Source of the DNA: SAR86 cluster bacterium
Lineage (GTDB): Bacteria > Pseudomonadota > Gammaproteobacteria > Magnimaribacterales > D2472
Direction: 5' to 3'
DNA length: 64,000 nucleotides
NCBI GenBank assembly: GCA_023703615.1
Contig: CP097971.1
Span: 398,315-462,314, forward strand
Below the pieces are notes generated by a model. That model saw nothing but the letters and a program-made list of their open reading frames with translations. It did no database searches and was not told where the DNA came from. Each line of letters begins with the position of its first letter. Within the stretch, counting starts at the first letter, position 1. Position numbers and translations under genes: made by a program. Positions 17,936 through 27,253 of this stretch are shown piece by piece.

Positions 17936-19393
17936 ATGACAAACTTTCTATCAATTGATCAGGGTACAACAAGCTCAAGGGCTGTAATATACAATGAAGA
18001 TGATATTGCAATTTATGACTCTCAAAAAGAATATAGCTTAGATTTTCCAAATGATGGTTGGGTTGAAGCGGACCCAAGCACATTATTGCAAACAGTGAAT
18101 CAATGTTTAGATGATGTGCTTCGAGAGAGAAATATAGATATTATTTCCTGCGGCATTACAAATCAAAGAGAAACAACTATTGTATGGTCAAAGGATTCGG
18201 GTATTCCAATTTACCCAGCAATTGTTTGGCAAGATAGGAGAACAAATGATCTCTGTGAAAGCATGAGATCTATTAAAATAGATAATTTGATTAAAGAAAA
18301 AACTGGATTGATCTTAGATCCTTATTTTTCAGCTACAAAAATTAAATGGATTCTTGATAATGTAGATGGCGCAAGAAAAAAAGCAGAGAATGGCGAATTA
18401 TTATTTGGAACTGTAGACACATTTCTAATTTATAACTTAACTTCAGAAAAGAATCACTTTACTGATATTACAAATGCATCAAGAACAATGCTTTTTAATA
18501 TAGTAGAAAAAAAATGGGATGAAGAATTATTAGAACTCTTTGATATACCGATTTCTATGATGCCTAAAGTCAAATCTTGTGACGCCTACTATGGAACGAT
18601 CAAAAAAAATGATAAAAAAATTCCCATTAATGGTGTAATTGGCGATCAACAGAGCGCATTAGTTGGTCAAGGATGTTTTCAAAAAGGAGATATAAAATCC
18701 ACTTATGGCACTGGCTGTTTTTTAATAGTAAATACTGGTGATGAAGTAATAAATGTAAAAGAAGGATTATTAACAACTATTGGATATGAGTTAAATAATG
18801 AGGTTTGTTATGCACTTGAAGGCAGTATTTATTCTTGTGGGACTCTTGTGAAATGGCTAAGAGATAAAATGAAATTATTTAATAATGCTTCTGAAAGTGA
18901 AAATTTCATGAATAAAAATTGGAACTCTAATAATGTTTTGTTTCTTCCTGCATTAAATGGTTTGGGTGCCCCATATTGGAACTCAGAAATTAGAGGTGGT
19001 TTTTATGGAATAACACAAAGTTCTTCAAAAAATGATTTAATAACAGCGGTATTTAAATCAATTTGTTTCCAAACCTTAGATATTGTAAAAATTTTTAAAA
19101 AATATGATATTTCTATCAATCAGTTAGCAATAGATGGAGGTATGGTAAACAATAAAAGCTTCTGTCAAATGCTTTCAGACATAATACAAACAGATGTTTT
19201 TAGGCCAACAAACTCAGAATCTACTGCACTAGGGGCATGTAAGGTAGCTAAAATAGGTTCTGGTTTAAATTTCAAAGACGAAATTATAGATGGCACAAAA
19301 TATTGTCCGAATAAATCTTTAAAATCAATCCAGAATGAAGATTTTTCTAAATGGGTTAACTATATAGATCGCAGTATTAAAAGCATAAAATAA
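17936..19393 (+). CDS. glpK: Glycerol kinase
   Basis: A 485-residue FGGY-family kinase that phosphorylates glycerol to glycerol-3-phosphate. The N-terminal phosphate loop is SIDQGTTSSRAV (6-17), followed by GITNQRETTIVW and VWQDRRT (glycerol-site residues). The C-terminal lobe has GDQQSALVGQG, TYGTGCF and LAIDGGMVNN. There is a good AAAGGA ribosome site before the ATG at 17936. No glpF or glpD neighbour is present, so it serves either glycerol uptake by diffusion or lipid recycling. It is divergent from nrdA and shares its 280-bp regulatory spacer. Confidence 0.95.
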   Translation: MTNFLSIDQGTTSSRAVIYNEDDIAIYDSQKEYSLDFPNDGWVEADPSTLLQTVNQCLDDVLRERNIDIISCGITNQRETTIVWSKDSGIPIYPAIVWQDRRTNDLCESMRSIKIDNLIKEKTGLILDPYFSATKIKWILDNVDGARKKAENGELLFGTVDTFLIYNLTSEKNHFTDITNASRTMLFNIVEKKWDEELLELFDIPISMMPKVKSCDAYYGTIKKNDKKIPINGVIGDQQSALVGQGCFQKGDIKSTYGTGCFLIVNTGDEVINVKEGLLTTIGYELNNEVCYALEGSIYSCGTLVKWLRDKMKLFNNASESENFMNKNWNSNNVLFLPALNGLGAPYWNSEIRGGFYGITQSSSKNDLITAVFKSICFQTLDIVKIFKKYDISINQLAIDGGMVNNKSFCQMLSDIIQTDVFRPTNSESTALGACKVAKIGSGLNFKDEIIDGTKYCPNKSLKSIQNEDFSKWVNYIDRSIKSIK

Positions 19394-19474
19394 CCTATTA
19401 TTTTTATATATTTAAGGATTAACTAAATTTAAAAATATCATATACAATAACTGCTTTTTTAGGTTAAGGCTTTT

Positions 19475-20653
19475 ATGTATAAATATAAAATTTTTAATAA
19501 TATCGCACAAGAGGGCATAGATATTCTTAATGAGAATAACATTCTTATAGATGAACTTGAGCCAGACGCATTATTTTTAAGAAGTCATATTTTAAAAAAT
19601 TCAGATTTTAATAAATCGCTTAAATGTATTGGTCGAGCAGGTGCTGGAACTAATAATATTCCAGTAGACTTTGCAACGAACAATGGGATAGTTGTTTTTA
19701 ATACTCCTGGCGCGAATTCTAACGCCGTTAAAGAATTAGTAATCTGTGGGATGATATTAGCTTCAAGAGGAATTATACAGGGCAATACTTATACAAAGAG
19801 TTTATCTAATGAAACAAGTGAAAGTATAAACACTTCAATAGAATCACAAAAGAAAAATTTTAAGGGTAACGAACTAAAAGGAAAAACTTTAGGAATAATT
19901 GGATTAGGCGCGATTGGATCACTTCTTGCTCGAACAGCTGAAGTTATGGGTATGAAAATAATTGGGTATGATCCGCATATATCCATAGATTCTGCATGGA
20001 GGTTGCCAAAGGATGTTCAAAAAGCGGATTCACTTGAAGATTTGTTATCAAATTCAGACTATGCATCGCTTCACATTCCATTGAACAAACAAACCAAAAA
20101 CATGATATGCAGTAAAACAATTTCTTCATGTAAAGATGGATTAAAACTTATAAATTTATCGCGGGGAGGTATTGTAAATAATGATGATGTTATAGAAGGA
20201 TTAAATAACAATAAACTCTCAAAATTTGTGACTGATTTTCCAACCTTAGAATTAATTGAACGAGCAAGCACAAAAAATGATGTAATACTGTTGCCACATA
20301 TAGGTGCCAGTACGCAAGAAGCTGAAATTAATTGTGCAGAAATGGCTGCAGAACAAATTAGTAACTTTTTAAAAAATGGAATCATAAATAATTCAGTCAA
20401 TTTTCCAACCATTAGACTTAGTCGAAGTACTAAATATCGTTTAGTTGTAATAAATTTAAATGAACCAGGAATGATAGGAATGATAACTGATGAAATTGGA
20501 GCTTTAAATATTAATATTGCCGATATGACCCACAAGACAAGAGATAAAATTGGTATTAGTCTTATAGATTTAGAGACCGAACCTAATAATTTACTGATTA
20601 ATAATATTCAAAATTTAGAAAATGTAATAAGTATTAGAGTTTGTAAACAGTAG
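19475..20653 (+). CDS. serA: D-3-phosphoglycerate dehydrogenase-like 2-hydroxyacid dehydrogenase with ACT domain
   Basis: A 392-residue NAD-dependent enzyme, probably the first step of serine synthesis. NAD loop GLGAIG is at 143-148, catalytic Arg230 in NLSRGG and His275 in LPHIGAST. The C-terminal ACT domain (~322-392) begins RLVVINLNEPGMIGMI and would bind serine. The block VTDFPTLELIE ... LPHIGASTQEAE, and the short N-terminus, resemble the Firmicutes/Bacteroidetes type of SerA more than E. coli SerA. It stands alone, without serC or serB, so another hydroxyacid substrate is possible. Confidence 0.82.
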   Translation: MYKYKIFNNIAQEGIDILNENNILIDELEPDALFLRSHILKNSDFNKSLKCIGRAGAGTNNIPVDFATNNGIVVFNTPGANSNAVKELVICGMILASRGIIQGNTYTKSLSNETSESINTSIESQKKNFKGNELKGKTLGIIGLGAIGSLLARTAEVMGMKIIGYDPHISIDSAWRLPKDVQKADSLEDLLSNSDYASLHIPLNKQTKNMICSKTISSCKDGLKLINLSRGGIVNNDDVIEGLNNNKLSKFVTDFPTLELIERASTKNDVILLPHIGASTQEAEINCAEMAAEQISNFLKNGIINNSVNFPTIRLSRSTKYRLVVINLNEPGMIGMITDEIGALNINIADMTHKTRDKIGISLIDLETEPNNLLINNIQNLENVISIRVCKQ

Positions 20654-20966
20654 TATTTCTACTCAAGATAAAGAAAAGATATAGTTAAATATATAGAATT
20701 TTGATTGTATATAAAAATTGAATAAATAAACACTTGTCAACAGTTGCAAACAATGATAATAGAGGGTACAGAGGATAAGGCCTTGATAGTGTAAATTTTG
20801 ACCAGTATTTACATAAGTTACTAATATAAGGTTATATTTTAATATCTGTATAAATTTTGTACAAGTTTACAAAAACCTTTATATAATAGGGTTTTATGTG
20901 CTATAAATAAAGTTATCCATAACTTTATCCACAGTTTCTGTGGATAAAAAATGAGATGTTTTTTAT
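20654..20966. other. Candidate replication origin (DnaA-box cluster in AT-rich spacer)
   Basis: A 313-bp intergenic stretch, very AT-rich, with three DnaA boxes in 35 bp at its right end: 20913-20921 (one mismatch), 20925-20933 (perfect) and 20939-20947 (perfect, reverse strand). The last two form an 11-bp inverted repeat with a 3-base loop (20924-20948). No gene was found inside. Size, composition and box clustering are those of a bacterial oriC, but flanking genes are not the classical dnaA or mnmG. An alternative is a DnaA-controlled promoter for ung. Confidence 0.5.
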
Positions 20967-21638
20967 ATGGTTATGACTGAAACTGAACTACCAAAAAATT
21001 GGCAAAATATACTTGATATAGACATTAATATTAGTTGCATCAATAAATGTATAGAAATAATTAATGAAAAAAGATCTAAAGGAATTGAAATTTATCCAAC
21101 AAACAAAAATATTTTTAGAGCCTTTAAAAAATGTGGATATCAACAAACAAAAGTTGTAATTTTTGGACAAGATCCTTATCACCAATTTGGTATTGCTGAT
21201 GGTCTTGCATTTTCTAGCGGTATCGAAAGTAAAGTACCAGCATCACTTCAAAATATATTTAAAGAAATAAAAAATGATATTGGATTTATTCATAATACAA
21301 AATCAAATTTAGATTCATGGGCAAAACAAGGAGTTCTTCTTCTTAATACATCATTGAGCGTTGAGCATGGAAAACCTAATTCTCATAGAAATATTGGCTG
21401 GTCAAATTTAATCAATGCTGTAATAAAATCTTTAAGCGATAAGGGAAAAGTTGTTTTTATGTTATGGGGTAATGAAGCAGCAAAAATTGAAGCTTTAATT
21501 GATTGCAAGAAAAATTATGTACTTCGGTCATCTCATCCTTCACCTTTGTCGGCTCACGTAAGTTTTTTTGGTTGCAAACACTTTTCAATGGCAAACAAAT
21601 ATCTAAAAGCTAACAATATTAATACTATTAATTGGTGA
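20967..21638 (+). CDS. ung: Uracil-DNA glycosylase, family 1
   Basis: A 223-residue enzyme that removes uracil from DNA after cytosine deamination or dUTP misincorporation. The water-activating motif GQDPYHQFGIADGLAFS carries Asp69 (68-84), and the minor-groove loop SSHPSPLSAHVSFFGCKHFS is near residues 188-207. ATG at 20967 and a second ATG at 20973 are both possible; neither has a clear ribosome site. The gene begins 19 bp after the DnaA-box cluster and its 3' end overlaps convergent ygfZ by 11 bp. Confidence 0.95.
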   Translation: MVMTETELPKNWQNILDIDINISCINKCIEIINEKRSKGIEIYPTNKNIFRAFKKCGYQQTKVVIFGQDPYHQFGIADGLAFSSGIESKVPASLQNIFKEIKNDIGFIHNTKSNLDSWAKQGVLLLNTSLSVEHGKPNSHRNIGWSNLINAVIKSLSDKGKVVFMLWGNEAAKIEALIDCKKNYVLRSSHPSPLSAHVSFFGCKHFSMANKYLKANNINTINW

Positions 21639-22455
21639 CTTTTAAGATTAAATTGTTTTTTGTTAATTCTTCTTCAAAGCTTGTTTTAATCATGGCATGA
21701 AAAACTTTTTTGTTATTAATAAAAATTGGTTTACCAATTAAACCTATTTCTTTCTCATTTATATATTTATCATCTGCAATTACTGTTATAAATTTTCTTC
21801 TACTAACACCAAGATATTTCATTCTGGCAATAATTTCTTGACCTCTGAAGCAACCTTTTTCAAAAGATACTCTCAAATTGTCATAATTCAACTCAAAGGG
21901 TCTAAATTTTCCAAGATCCTCTGCGAGCATGCTATAGTTGTTCAATATTGCATTTGCAATATTCCAGTTATAATTAGAAATTTTAGATTCATCAATTTTT
22001 GATGCATGCAAGGAAATATAAAGCTTAATTTCTTTATTTTCGAGCGTTTTCATCATTCCGGTTTTGGTCTTATCTTTTTTAAATGTTATGTGCCCAAATA
22101 CATACTCACTAGATTCAACAAATTCGCAATTATAAAATTTAATAAAAGGCTTAAGTTCTTCAATAAAGATATTTTTTTGATCTTTAGAAATGACAATTTT
22201 AAAAGTATCTTTTTGTTTAACAATGTAAAAATCTGACATTACAAAACCTTTTTGGTTACAAATTGCTGATAATTGAACAGCATTATCTTGAAGTTTTTCT
22301 ATATCAGACGTAACCTGACCCTGAAGAAATTCGAAAGCTTTTTTACTATCTCCTGAAATTTTTATAACAGACAGACTAGGAAGATGTATTGTTCCATATT
22401 CTAATATTTTTTTTTCTATATCGATTTTTCTTGTAAAATAATTTTTTATATTCAT
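21628..22455 (-). CDS. ygfZ: Folate-dependent Fe-S protein repair factor YgfZ
   Basis: A 275-residue GcvT-like protein. The signature KGCFRGQE (conserved Cys in K-G-C-x-x-G-Q-E) followed by IIARMKYLG is diagnostic of YgfZ, which helps maintain certain Fe-S enzymes such as MiaB using tetrahydrofolate. The N-terminal LSVIKISGDSKKAFEFLQGQVTSD (given here as LSVIKISGDSKK and FLQGQVTSD) is also typical. It is divergent from sdhE with a 10-bp spacer, as in E. coli ygfZ/ygfY. Nothing is missing apart from a slightly short C-terminus compared with the ~326-residue E. coli protein. Confidence 0.93.
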   Translation of the reverse strand: MNIKNYFTRKIDIEKKILEYGTIHLPSLSVIKISGDSKKAFEFLQGQVTSDIEKLQDNAVQLSAICNQKGFVMSDFYIVKQKDTFKIVISKDQKNIFIEELKPFIKFYNCEFVESSEYVFGHITFKKDKTKTGMMKTLENKEIKLYISLHASKIDESKISNYNWNIANAILNNYSMLAEDLGKFRPFELNYDNLRVSFEKGCFRGQEIIARMKYLGVSRRKFITVIADDKYINEKEIGLIGKPIFINNKKVFHAMIKTSFEEELTKNNLILKVTN

Positions 22456-22465
22456 ATTTTAACCA

Positions 22466-22723
22466 ATGAACAAAGAAATAAACAGAATTGCTTGGAAATG
22501 TAGAAGAGGCATGAGAGAAATCGATCTACTATTAAGAGAGTTTTCAAAAGAGCATTTAAGCAATCTTGATATTAAAAATATTGAATTACTTGATTTAATT
22601 TTAGAAAGAGATGACCAGTCCTTATATGATTATATTTTTAAAAATATCTCTTTAGGCAACAGCGAGCAAGAAAAATTCATTGATACGTATTTAAAAAAAT
22701 TTACAAAACAAGGAAACTTTTAA
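22466..22723 (+). CDS. sdhE: FAD assembly factor SdhE
   Basis: An 85-residue single-domain protein, the usual length. It carries the invariant RGMRE motif (residues 14-18), needed for covalent flavinylation of SdhA, the succinate dehydrogenase flavoprotein; it may also act on FrdA. The rest is a five-helix bundle pattern with LLDLILERDDQSLYDYI. It is divergent from ygfZ by 10 bp, the conserved gammaproteobacterial arrangement, and rpoE follows after 38 bp. Confidence 0.93.
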   Translation: MNKEINRIAWKCRRGMREIDLLLREFSKEHLSNLDIKNIELLDLILERDDQSLYDYIFKNISLGNSEQEKFIDTYLKKFTKQGNF

Positions 22724-22761
22724 TATTTTTTACTGTCTTAAAAACAAGGAATCTGTGATTG

Positions 22762-23334
22762 ATGAATAATCTTGTTAACAAGGATGATAATTTGATCATT
22801 GAAAAAGCCAAAAAAGGCAGTGAGGAAGCTATAACGTATCTAATGAACAAATATTATCCAAGGGTGTATTCATCTTTGTACTCCTTTACAAAATCTCATC
22901 AAGATTCTGAGGATTTAGCTCAACAAACATTCATCAAAGTGTGGAGCCAAATTGATAAATTTAGAGGCGAAAGTGCTTTTTTTACTTGGGTATATAGGAT
23001 TGCAATAAATTTAGCAAAAAATTATGTTTCAAGTGCAGGTTATAAGAAATCAAGATTAAATATTTCTTCAGATGATTTTGATCTTGAATTTAATTCAGTA
23101 TCAAATCCAGAACTTGATTTAATCCATAGTGAGGCTCTTGAACTAATTAGTAACTTTATTAAAACTTTACCAGAGTTATTGAAAACATCATTTCTGCTTA
23201 GAGAGGAAGATGGTAAATCTTATGAAGAAATATCTACAATTACCAACACACCCATTGGTACAGTAAGATCAAGAATATTTAGAGCAAGAGAATTAATATT
23301 AAATTTTATTTCTGAGGAGATCAGCGGTGAATGA
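22762..23334 (+). CDS. rpoE: RNA polymerase sigma-E factor (ECF)
   Basis: A 190-residue ECF sigma factor. Region 2 includes YPRVYSSLYSFTKSHQDSEDLAQQTFIKVW (seen as SEDLAQQTFIKVW and FTWVYRIAINLAKN), and region 4 has the helix-turn-helix GKSYEEISTITNTPIGTVRSRIFRARE (key part TPIGTVRSRIFRA). It activates the envelope stress response when freed from RseA. ATG 22762 is preferred to TTG 22759; an AAGGA site lies 11 bases upstream. The stop overlaps rseA by 8 bp, consistent with coupled sigma/anti-sigma synthesis. Confidence 0.94.
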   Translation: MNNLVNKDDNLIIEKAKKGSEEAITYLMNKYYPRVYSSLYSFTKSHQDSEDLAQQTFIKVWSQIDKFRGESAFFTWVYRIAINLAKNYVSSAGYKKSRLNISSDDFDLEFNSVSNPELDLIHSEALELISNFIKTLPELLKTSFLLREEDGKSYEEISTITNTPIGTVRSRIFRARELILNFISEEISGE

Positions 23335-24007
23335 AATAGATAATAATGATGAAAAGTTATCAGCTTTTTACGATGGTGAGATAGCCGACAATGAAATTAA
23401 TGATATATTATCAAAGGTTTCTGATGATAAAACTATACAAAATAAGATTTTTAGATACGGACTTATAAGTGCTGCTATATCTCGCGATAGTAAAATCGTT
23501 AAATTACAAAATAAAAAAACTCTTCATATAAATCCTTGGATATCTAATGCGGCAACAGCTGCAGCATCAGTTTTATTGACATTGTTTTTTATAAATCAAT
23601 CAGATTTATTAAGATATGGAACCGATCAATCGGCTAACAAAGAAATTGCTTTAGCTATTCAAAGCGAAGAGGCAAAATTAATTGCTGATAGAGATAATAG
23701 TGTTCTAGTTGACCATGTAATGAACATAATAAATAACCCAGAATACATGAACAATCAAAATAACTTTGATTTAACAAATGTTGGATTCTCTTCTCAAAAA
23801 GGATCTGGCTATAAATTTTATACAAACGGAAGCCAAAATTTTTTAATGCGTATTGAAAAAAATAAATTTGGTATCACTAAAGTTAAGTACTGGAAGCATG
23901 GAAACAAATCTATATTTGTAATACCCTTAAATAACGAGCAAACTATGACTTTATACGGTAATATTACTGCTGATAATGCCATTAAAATTGCAAACTCAAT
24001 CAAATAA
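23327..24007 (+). CDS. rseA: Sigma-E anti-sigma factor RseA
   Basis: A 226-residue inner-membrane anti-sigma factor. The N-terminal domain (1-75) matches the RseA N domain with LSAFYDGEIADNEIN, which clamps sigma-E. A single membrane helix follows at ~82-100 (AATAAASVLLTLFFINQ), and the rest is periplasmic. It starts at GTG 23327 inside the end of rpoE. The usual next gene, rseB, is absent and the DegP-like protease follows 5 bp later, so the periplasmic sensing arm may be simplified. Confidence 0.88.
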   Translation: MNEIDNNDEKLSAFYDGEIADNEINDILSKVSDDKTIQNKIFRYGLISAAISRDSKIVKLQNKKTLHINPWISNAATAAASVLLTLFFINQSDLLRYGTDQSANKEIALAIQSEEAKLIADRDNSVLVDHVMNIINNPEYMNNQNNFDLTNVGFSSQKGSGYKFYTNGSQNFLMRIEKNKFGITKVKYWKHGNKSIFVIPLNNEQTMTLYGNITADNAIKIANSIK

Positions 24008-24012
24008 AAACT

Positions 24013-25410
24013 ATGAAAAACTTAATCAATTACTGTATATTCTTTTTTGCACTATTTGTTATAACAGGCTTCAGCGAGGCTAACTTACCGAGCAATATAT
24101 CTGACTTAGTAAAGGATTCAGCGCCTGCAGTTGTAAATATTACATCAAAAAAAGAATCTACCCAAAGCAATCAATATGGATATGGAATTCCAGATGAATT
24201 GCTGGAAAGGTTTGGCATACCAAGACAGTATAGGCAAATGCCTGAGCAAAAAAGAGAGTCTATTTCTTATGGATCTGGCTTTATTTTTAAAGAAAACTAT
24301 ATTCTCACGAATTATCATGTTGTTGAAAATGCTACAGAAGTAACAGTATCTTTGTCTGATAGAAGAGAATATTTAGCAGAAGTTATAGGAGTAGACAGAT
24401 TATCTGATCTTGCAGTGCTTCAAGTTGAGGGAAAAGATCTACCAAAAGTTAATATAGGCAATAGCGATAATTTATTAGTTGGAGATTGGGTTGTCGCTAT
24501 AGGTTCACCTTTTAGTTTTGATTTTTCAGTAACAGCTGGGATTATTAGTGCTAAGGGCAGAAGCATTCAAAATAACAACATTGGTAACTATGTTCCTTTT
24601 TTGCAAACTGACGTTGCTATTAATCCAGGGAACTCCGGAGGCCCACTTTTTAATCTCGATGGTGGAGTTGTAGGTATAAATTCACAAATTTATTCTCGCA
24701 GTGGTGGATATCAAGGTTTGGCTTTTGCAATACCTATAAATGTTGCAGTTGATGTTGCTGAACAAATAATAAATACCGGTAAAGTTGCTAGAGGCTACCT
24801 TGGGGTAAGAATGAGTGAGGTAGATAGTGATCTTGCCGATGCTTTAGGCATGAAAAAACCATATGGCGCACTAATTAATGATGTTGAAGCAGGCGAATCA
24901 GCCGACAGGGCAGGATTAATGCCAGGAGACGTCATAATTGAATTTGATAAAAAGGAAATAAAATTTAGTAGTGATCTTCCACATGTTGTTGGACAGATAA
25001 GACCAGATACAGATGCTTATGCAAAGGTTATTAGAGATGGTGAAGAAATCAAACTTAAGTTTCTCCTTGGAGAATTACCAGTTAATAAAGAATCATTCAT
25101 TCCAGCAAAAGCTCAATCTTCATCAGATCCTGTGGGTATAAAAGTAGCTGACATAGATAGAGATAATCCATCCATGGAAAATCTTCAAGATGGTGCTATT
25201 GTCACCCGCGTTGATCCTGGTTCTTCAGCATCTGGCAAAATAACAAGAGGCGATGTTATCACAATGATTCAATACAAAGGCAAGAAATATGACGTTTATG
25301 ATAAAGATTCTTATGTCAGCTCAATAGAGAATTTTTCAAGTGGCAATAAAGTAGCTTTTCATATTATTAGAAATGGCACCAGACTCATAAGATCGATAAC
25401 AATTAAATAA
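24013..25410 (+). CDS. mucD: Periplasmic serine protease Do (DegP/MucD type)
   Basis: A 465-residue HtrA protease/chaperone. A signal peptide covers 1-23, the trypsin-like domain has the triad His102 (TNYHVVENA), Asp132 (SDLAVLQ) and Ser208 (NPGNSGGPLF), and two PDZ domains follow (~260-350 and ~375-460). It degrades misfolded outer-membrane proteins. It sits last in an rpoE-rseA-mucD run, as in pseudomonads, and probably belongs to the sigma-E regulon. The MucD name follows context; DegP/DegQ are equally good family names. Confidence 0.92.
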   Translation: MKNLINYCIFFFALFVITGFSEANLPSNISDLVKDSAPAVVNITSKKESTQSNQYGYGIPDELLERFGIPRQYRQMPEQKRESISYGSGFIFKENYILTNYHVVENATEVTVSLSDRREYLAEVIGVDRLSDLAVLQVEGKDLPKVNIGNSDNLLVGDWVVAIGSPFSFDFSVTAGIISAKGRSIQNNNIGNYVPFLQTDVAINPGNSGGPLFNLDGGVVGINSQIYSRSGGYQGLAFAIPINVAVDVAEQIINTGKVARGYLGVRMSEVDSDLADALGMKKPYGALINDVEAGESADRAGLMPGDVIIEFDKKEIKFSSDLPHVVGQIRPDTDAYAKVIRDGEEIKLKFLLGELPVNKESFIPAKAQSSSDPVGIKVADIDRDNPSMENLQDGAIVTRVDPGSSASGKITRGDVITMIQYKGKKYDVYDKDSYVSSIENFSSGNKVAFHIIRNGTRLIRSITIK

Positions 25411-25459
25411 TCTGTCATTAATTCCAATAATATAGTCATTGGCTGTAAAATAGCTGCAA

Positions 25460-27253
25460 ATGATGAAGAACATAAGAAATTTTTCCGTTATTGCTCATAT
25501 TGATCATGGTAAATCTACTTTATCAGATAGATTAATTGAGTATTGTGGTGGATTATCCTCAAGAGAAATGGCAGATCAAATTCTCGATTCAATGGATATT
25601 GAAAGAGAAAGAGGCATAACTATAAAGGCTCAAGCTGTTTCACTTACTTACAAAAAAAATGATGAAGAATATCTGTTAAATTTTATTGATACACCAGGCC
25701 ATGTTGATTTTTCGTATGAGGTTTCTAGATCATTGTCTGCATGTGAAGGCGCACTGCTTGTAGTTGATGGCTCTCAGGGAGTTGAGGCTCAAACCCTAGC
25801 AAATTGTTATACAGCAGTTGAGGAAGGGTTAGAGGTGTTACCTGTAATTAACAAAATTGATTTACCACAAGCAGAACCAGATAGAGTAAAACTTGAAATT
25901 GAAGAAATGGTAGGCATTAATGCAAACGAAGCTCCGCTTGTAAGTGCAAAAACTGGGGATGGTATTAATAATTTACTTGATCAACTAATCTCCAATATCC
26001 CAAGCCCAAAAGGAAATCCTAATGCAAAGCTTCAAGCATTAATTATAGACTCATGGTTTGATTCTTATTTAGGTGTTGTGTCTTTAATAAGAATAAAAAA
26101 TGGAACGATAAAAACTGGTCAAAAATTTCAAATACATTCTAATGGTCAAACACATACCGTTGATGATGTTGGTATTTTTTCACCAAAGAAAATATCAAAA
26201 CATCAACTAGCAGCAGGTGAGGTTGGTTATTTAGTTGCAGGTATTAAAGATATTAAAGGAGCTCCTGTTGGAGATACTGTTGTTGAACCAAATGATGAAT
26301 TAGCTGAAGCCTTATCTGGTTTTAAAAAAGTTAATCCAAAAGTTTTTGCATCAATTTTTACGCTTAACTCTGATGATTATGAAAAATTTAGAGATGCGCT
26401 ATCTAAACTGGTTCTCAATGACTCCTCTTTAGTATATGAACCAGAGGTTTCTGATGCTTTAGGATTTGGATTTAGATGTGGCTTTCTAGGAACGTTACAC
26501 ATGGAGGTAGTTAGAGAAAGATTAGAAAGAGAATATGACTTAGATCTAATATCTACAGCACCATCTGTAGAGTATGAAGTTCTAAAGACTGATGGAGAGA
26601 TAATAAAGTGTGACAATCCCTCGCAATTGCCACTACCAAATGAAATTGATGAAATAAGAGAACCTATCGTAAACACGACTGTTATTTCACCAAATGAGTA
26701 TGTAGGAAACATTATTACTCTATGTACTGCAAAGAGGGGCGTTCAAAAAGATATGAAATACTTCGGTAATCAGGTTTCAATTATGTTTGAAATGCCATTA
26801 TCATCTGTCATTATTGATTTCTTTGATCAAATAAAATCATCAACTAAAGGTTTTGCTTCAATTGAGTACGCTTTGATTGGTTTTCAAAAATCAGATTTAA
26901 CCAAAATAGATGTTCTTATAAACAATAATAAAATTGATGCATTATCTATGATTGTACATAAATCTTTTTCTACATCAAAAGCAAGAGAAATTGCAAAAAA
27001 TTTGCAGAAATTAATACCAAGACAAATGTTTGATGTTCCAATACAGGTTGCACTTGGTGCTAAAATTATTTCTAGAGAAACCGTGAAAGCTTATAGAAAA
27101 AATGTTACCGCGAAACTTTATGGTGGTGATGTAACTAGAAAAATGAAATTATTAGAAAAACAAAAACAGGGCAAAAAGAAAATGAAACAGCTTGGGAAAG
27201 TTTCAATACCGCAAGATGCATTCTTAAATTATTTTAGCTCAGGAGAAAATTAA
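25460..27253 (+). CDS. lepA: Translation elongation factor 4 (LepA)
   Basis: A 597-residue ribosome-binding GTPase. The G1 loop [13 protein letters not shown] is at ~12-24, G3 DTPGHVDF, and G4 [10 protein letters not shown]. Domain V and the LepA-specific C-terminal domain ([19 protein letters not shown]...) are present. EF4 assists translation initiation and stalled ribosomes. Two adjacent ATGs (25460 and 25463) are both possible. The stop overlaps the lepB start by one base, and the pair is classical. Confidence 0.97.
   Translation: MMKNIRNFSVIAHIDHGKSTLSDRLIEYCGGLSSREMADQILDSMDIERERGITIKAQAVSLTYKKNDEEYLLNFIDTPGHVDFSYEVSRSLSACEGALLVVDGSQGVEAQTLANCYTAVEEGLEVLPVINKIDLPQAEPDRVKLEIEEMVGINANEAPLVSAKTGDGINNLLDQLISNIPSPKGNPNAKLQALIIDSWFDSYLGVVSLIRIKNGTIKTGQKFQIHSNGQTHTVDDVGIFSPKKISKHQLAAGEVGYLVAGIKDIKGAPVGDTVVEPNDELAEALSGFKKVNPKVFASIFTLNSDDYEKFRDALSKLVLNDSSLVYEPEVSDALGFGFRCGFLGTLHMEVVRERLEREYDLDLISTAPSVEYEVLKTDGEIIKCDNPSQLPLPNEIDEIREPIVNTTVISPNEYVGNIITLCTAKRGVQKDMKYFGNQVSIMFEMPLSSVIIDFFDQIKSSTKGFASIEYALIGFQKSDLTKIDVLINNNKIDALSMIVHKSFSTSKAREIAKNLQKLIPRQMFDVPIQVALGAKIISRETVKAYRKNVTAKLYGGDVTRKMKLLEKQKQGKKKMKQLGKVSIPQDAFLNYFSSGEN

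Noticed and set aside
20924-20948. Inverted repeat before ung read as a transcription terminator
   Set aside because: No T tract follows and the arms are perfect DnaA boxes, so initiator binding is the better explanation.
26377-26712. - strand frame in lepA
   Set aside because: Shadow of a highly conserved gene; no independent signals.
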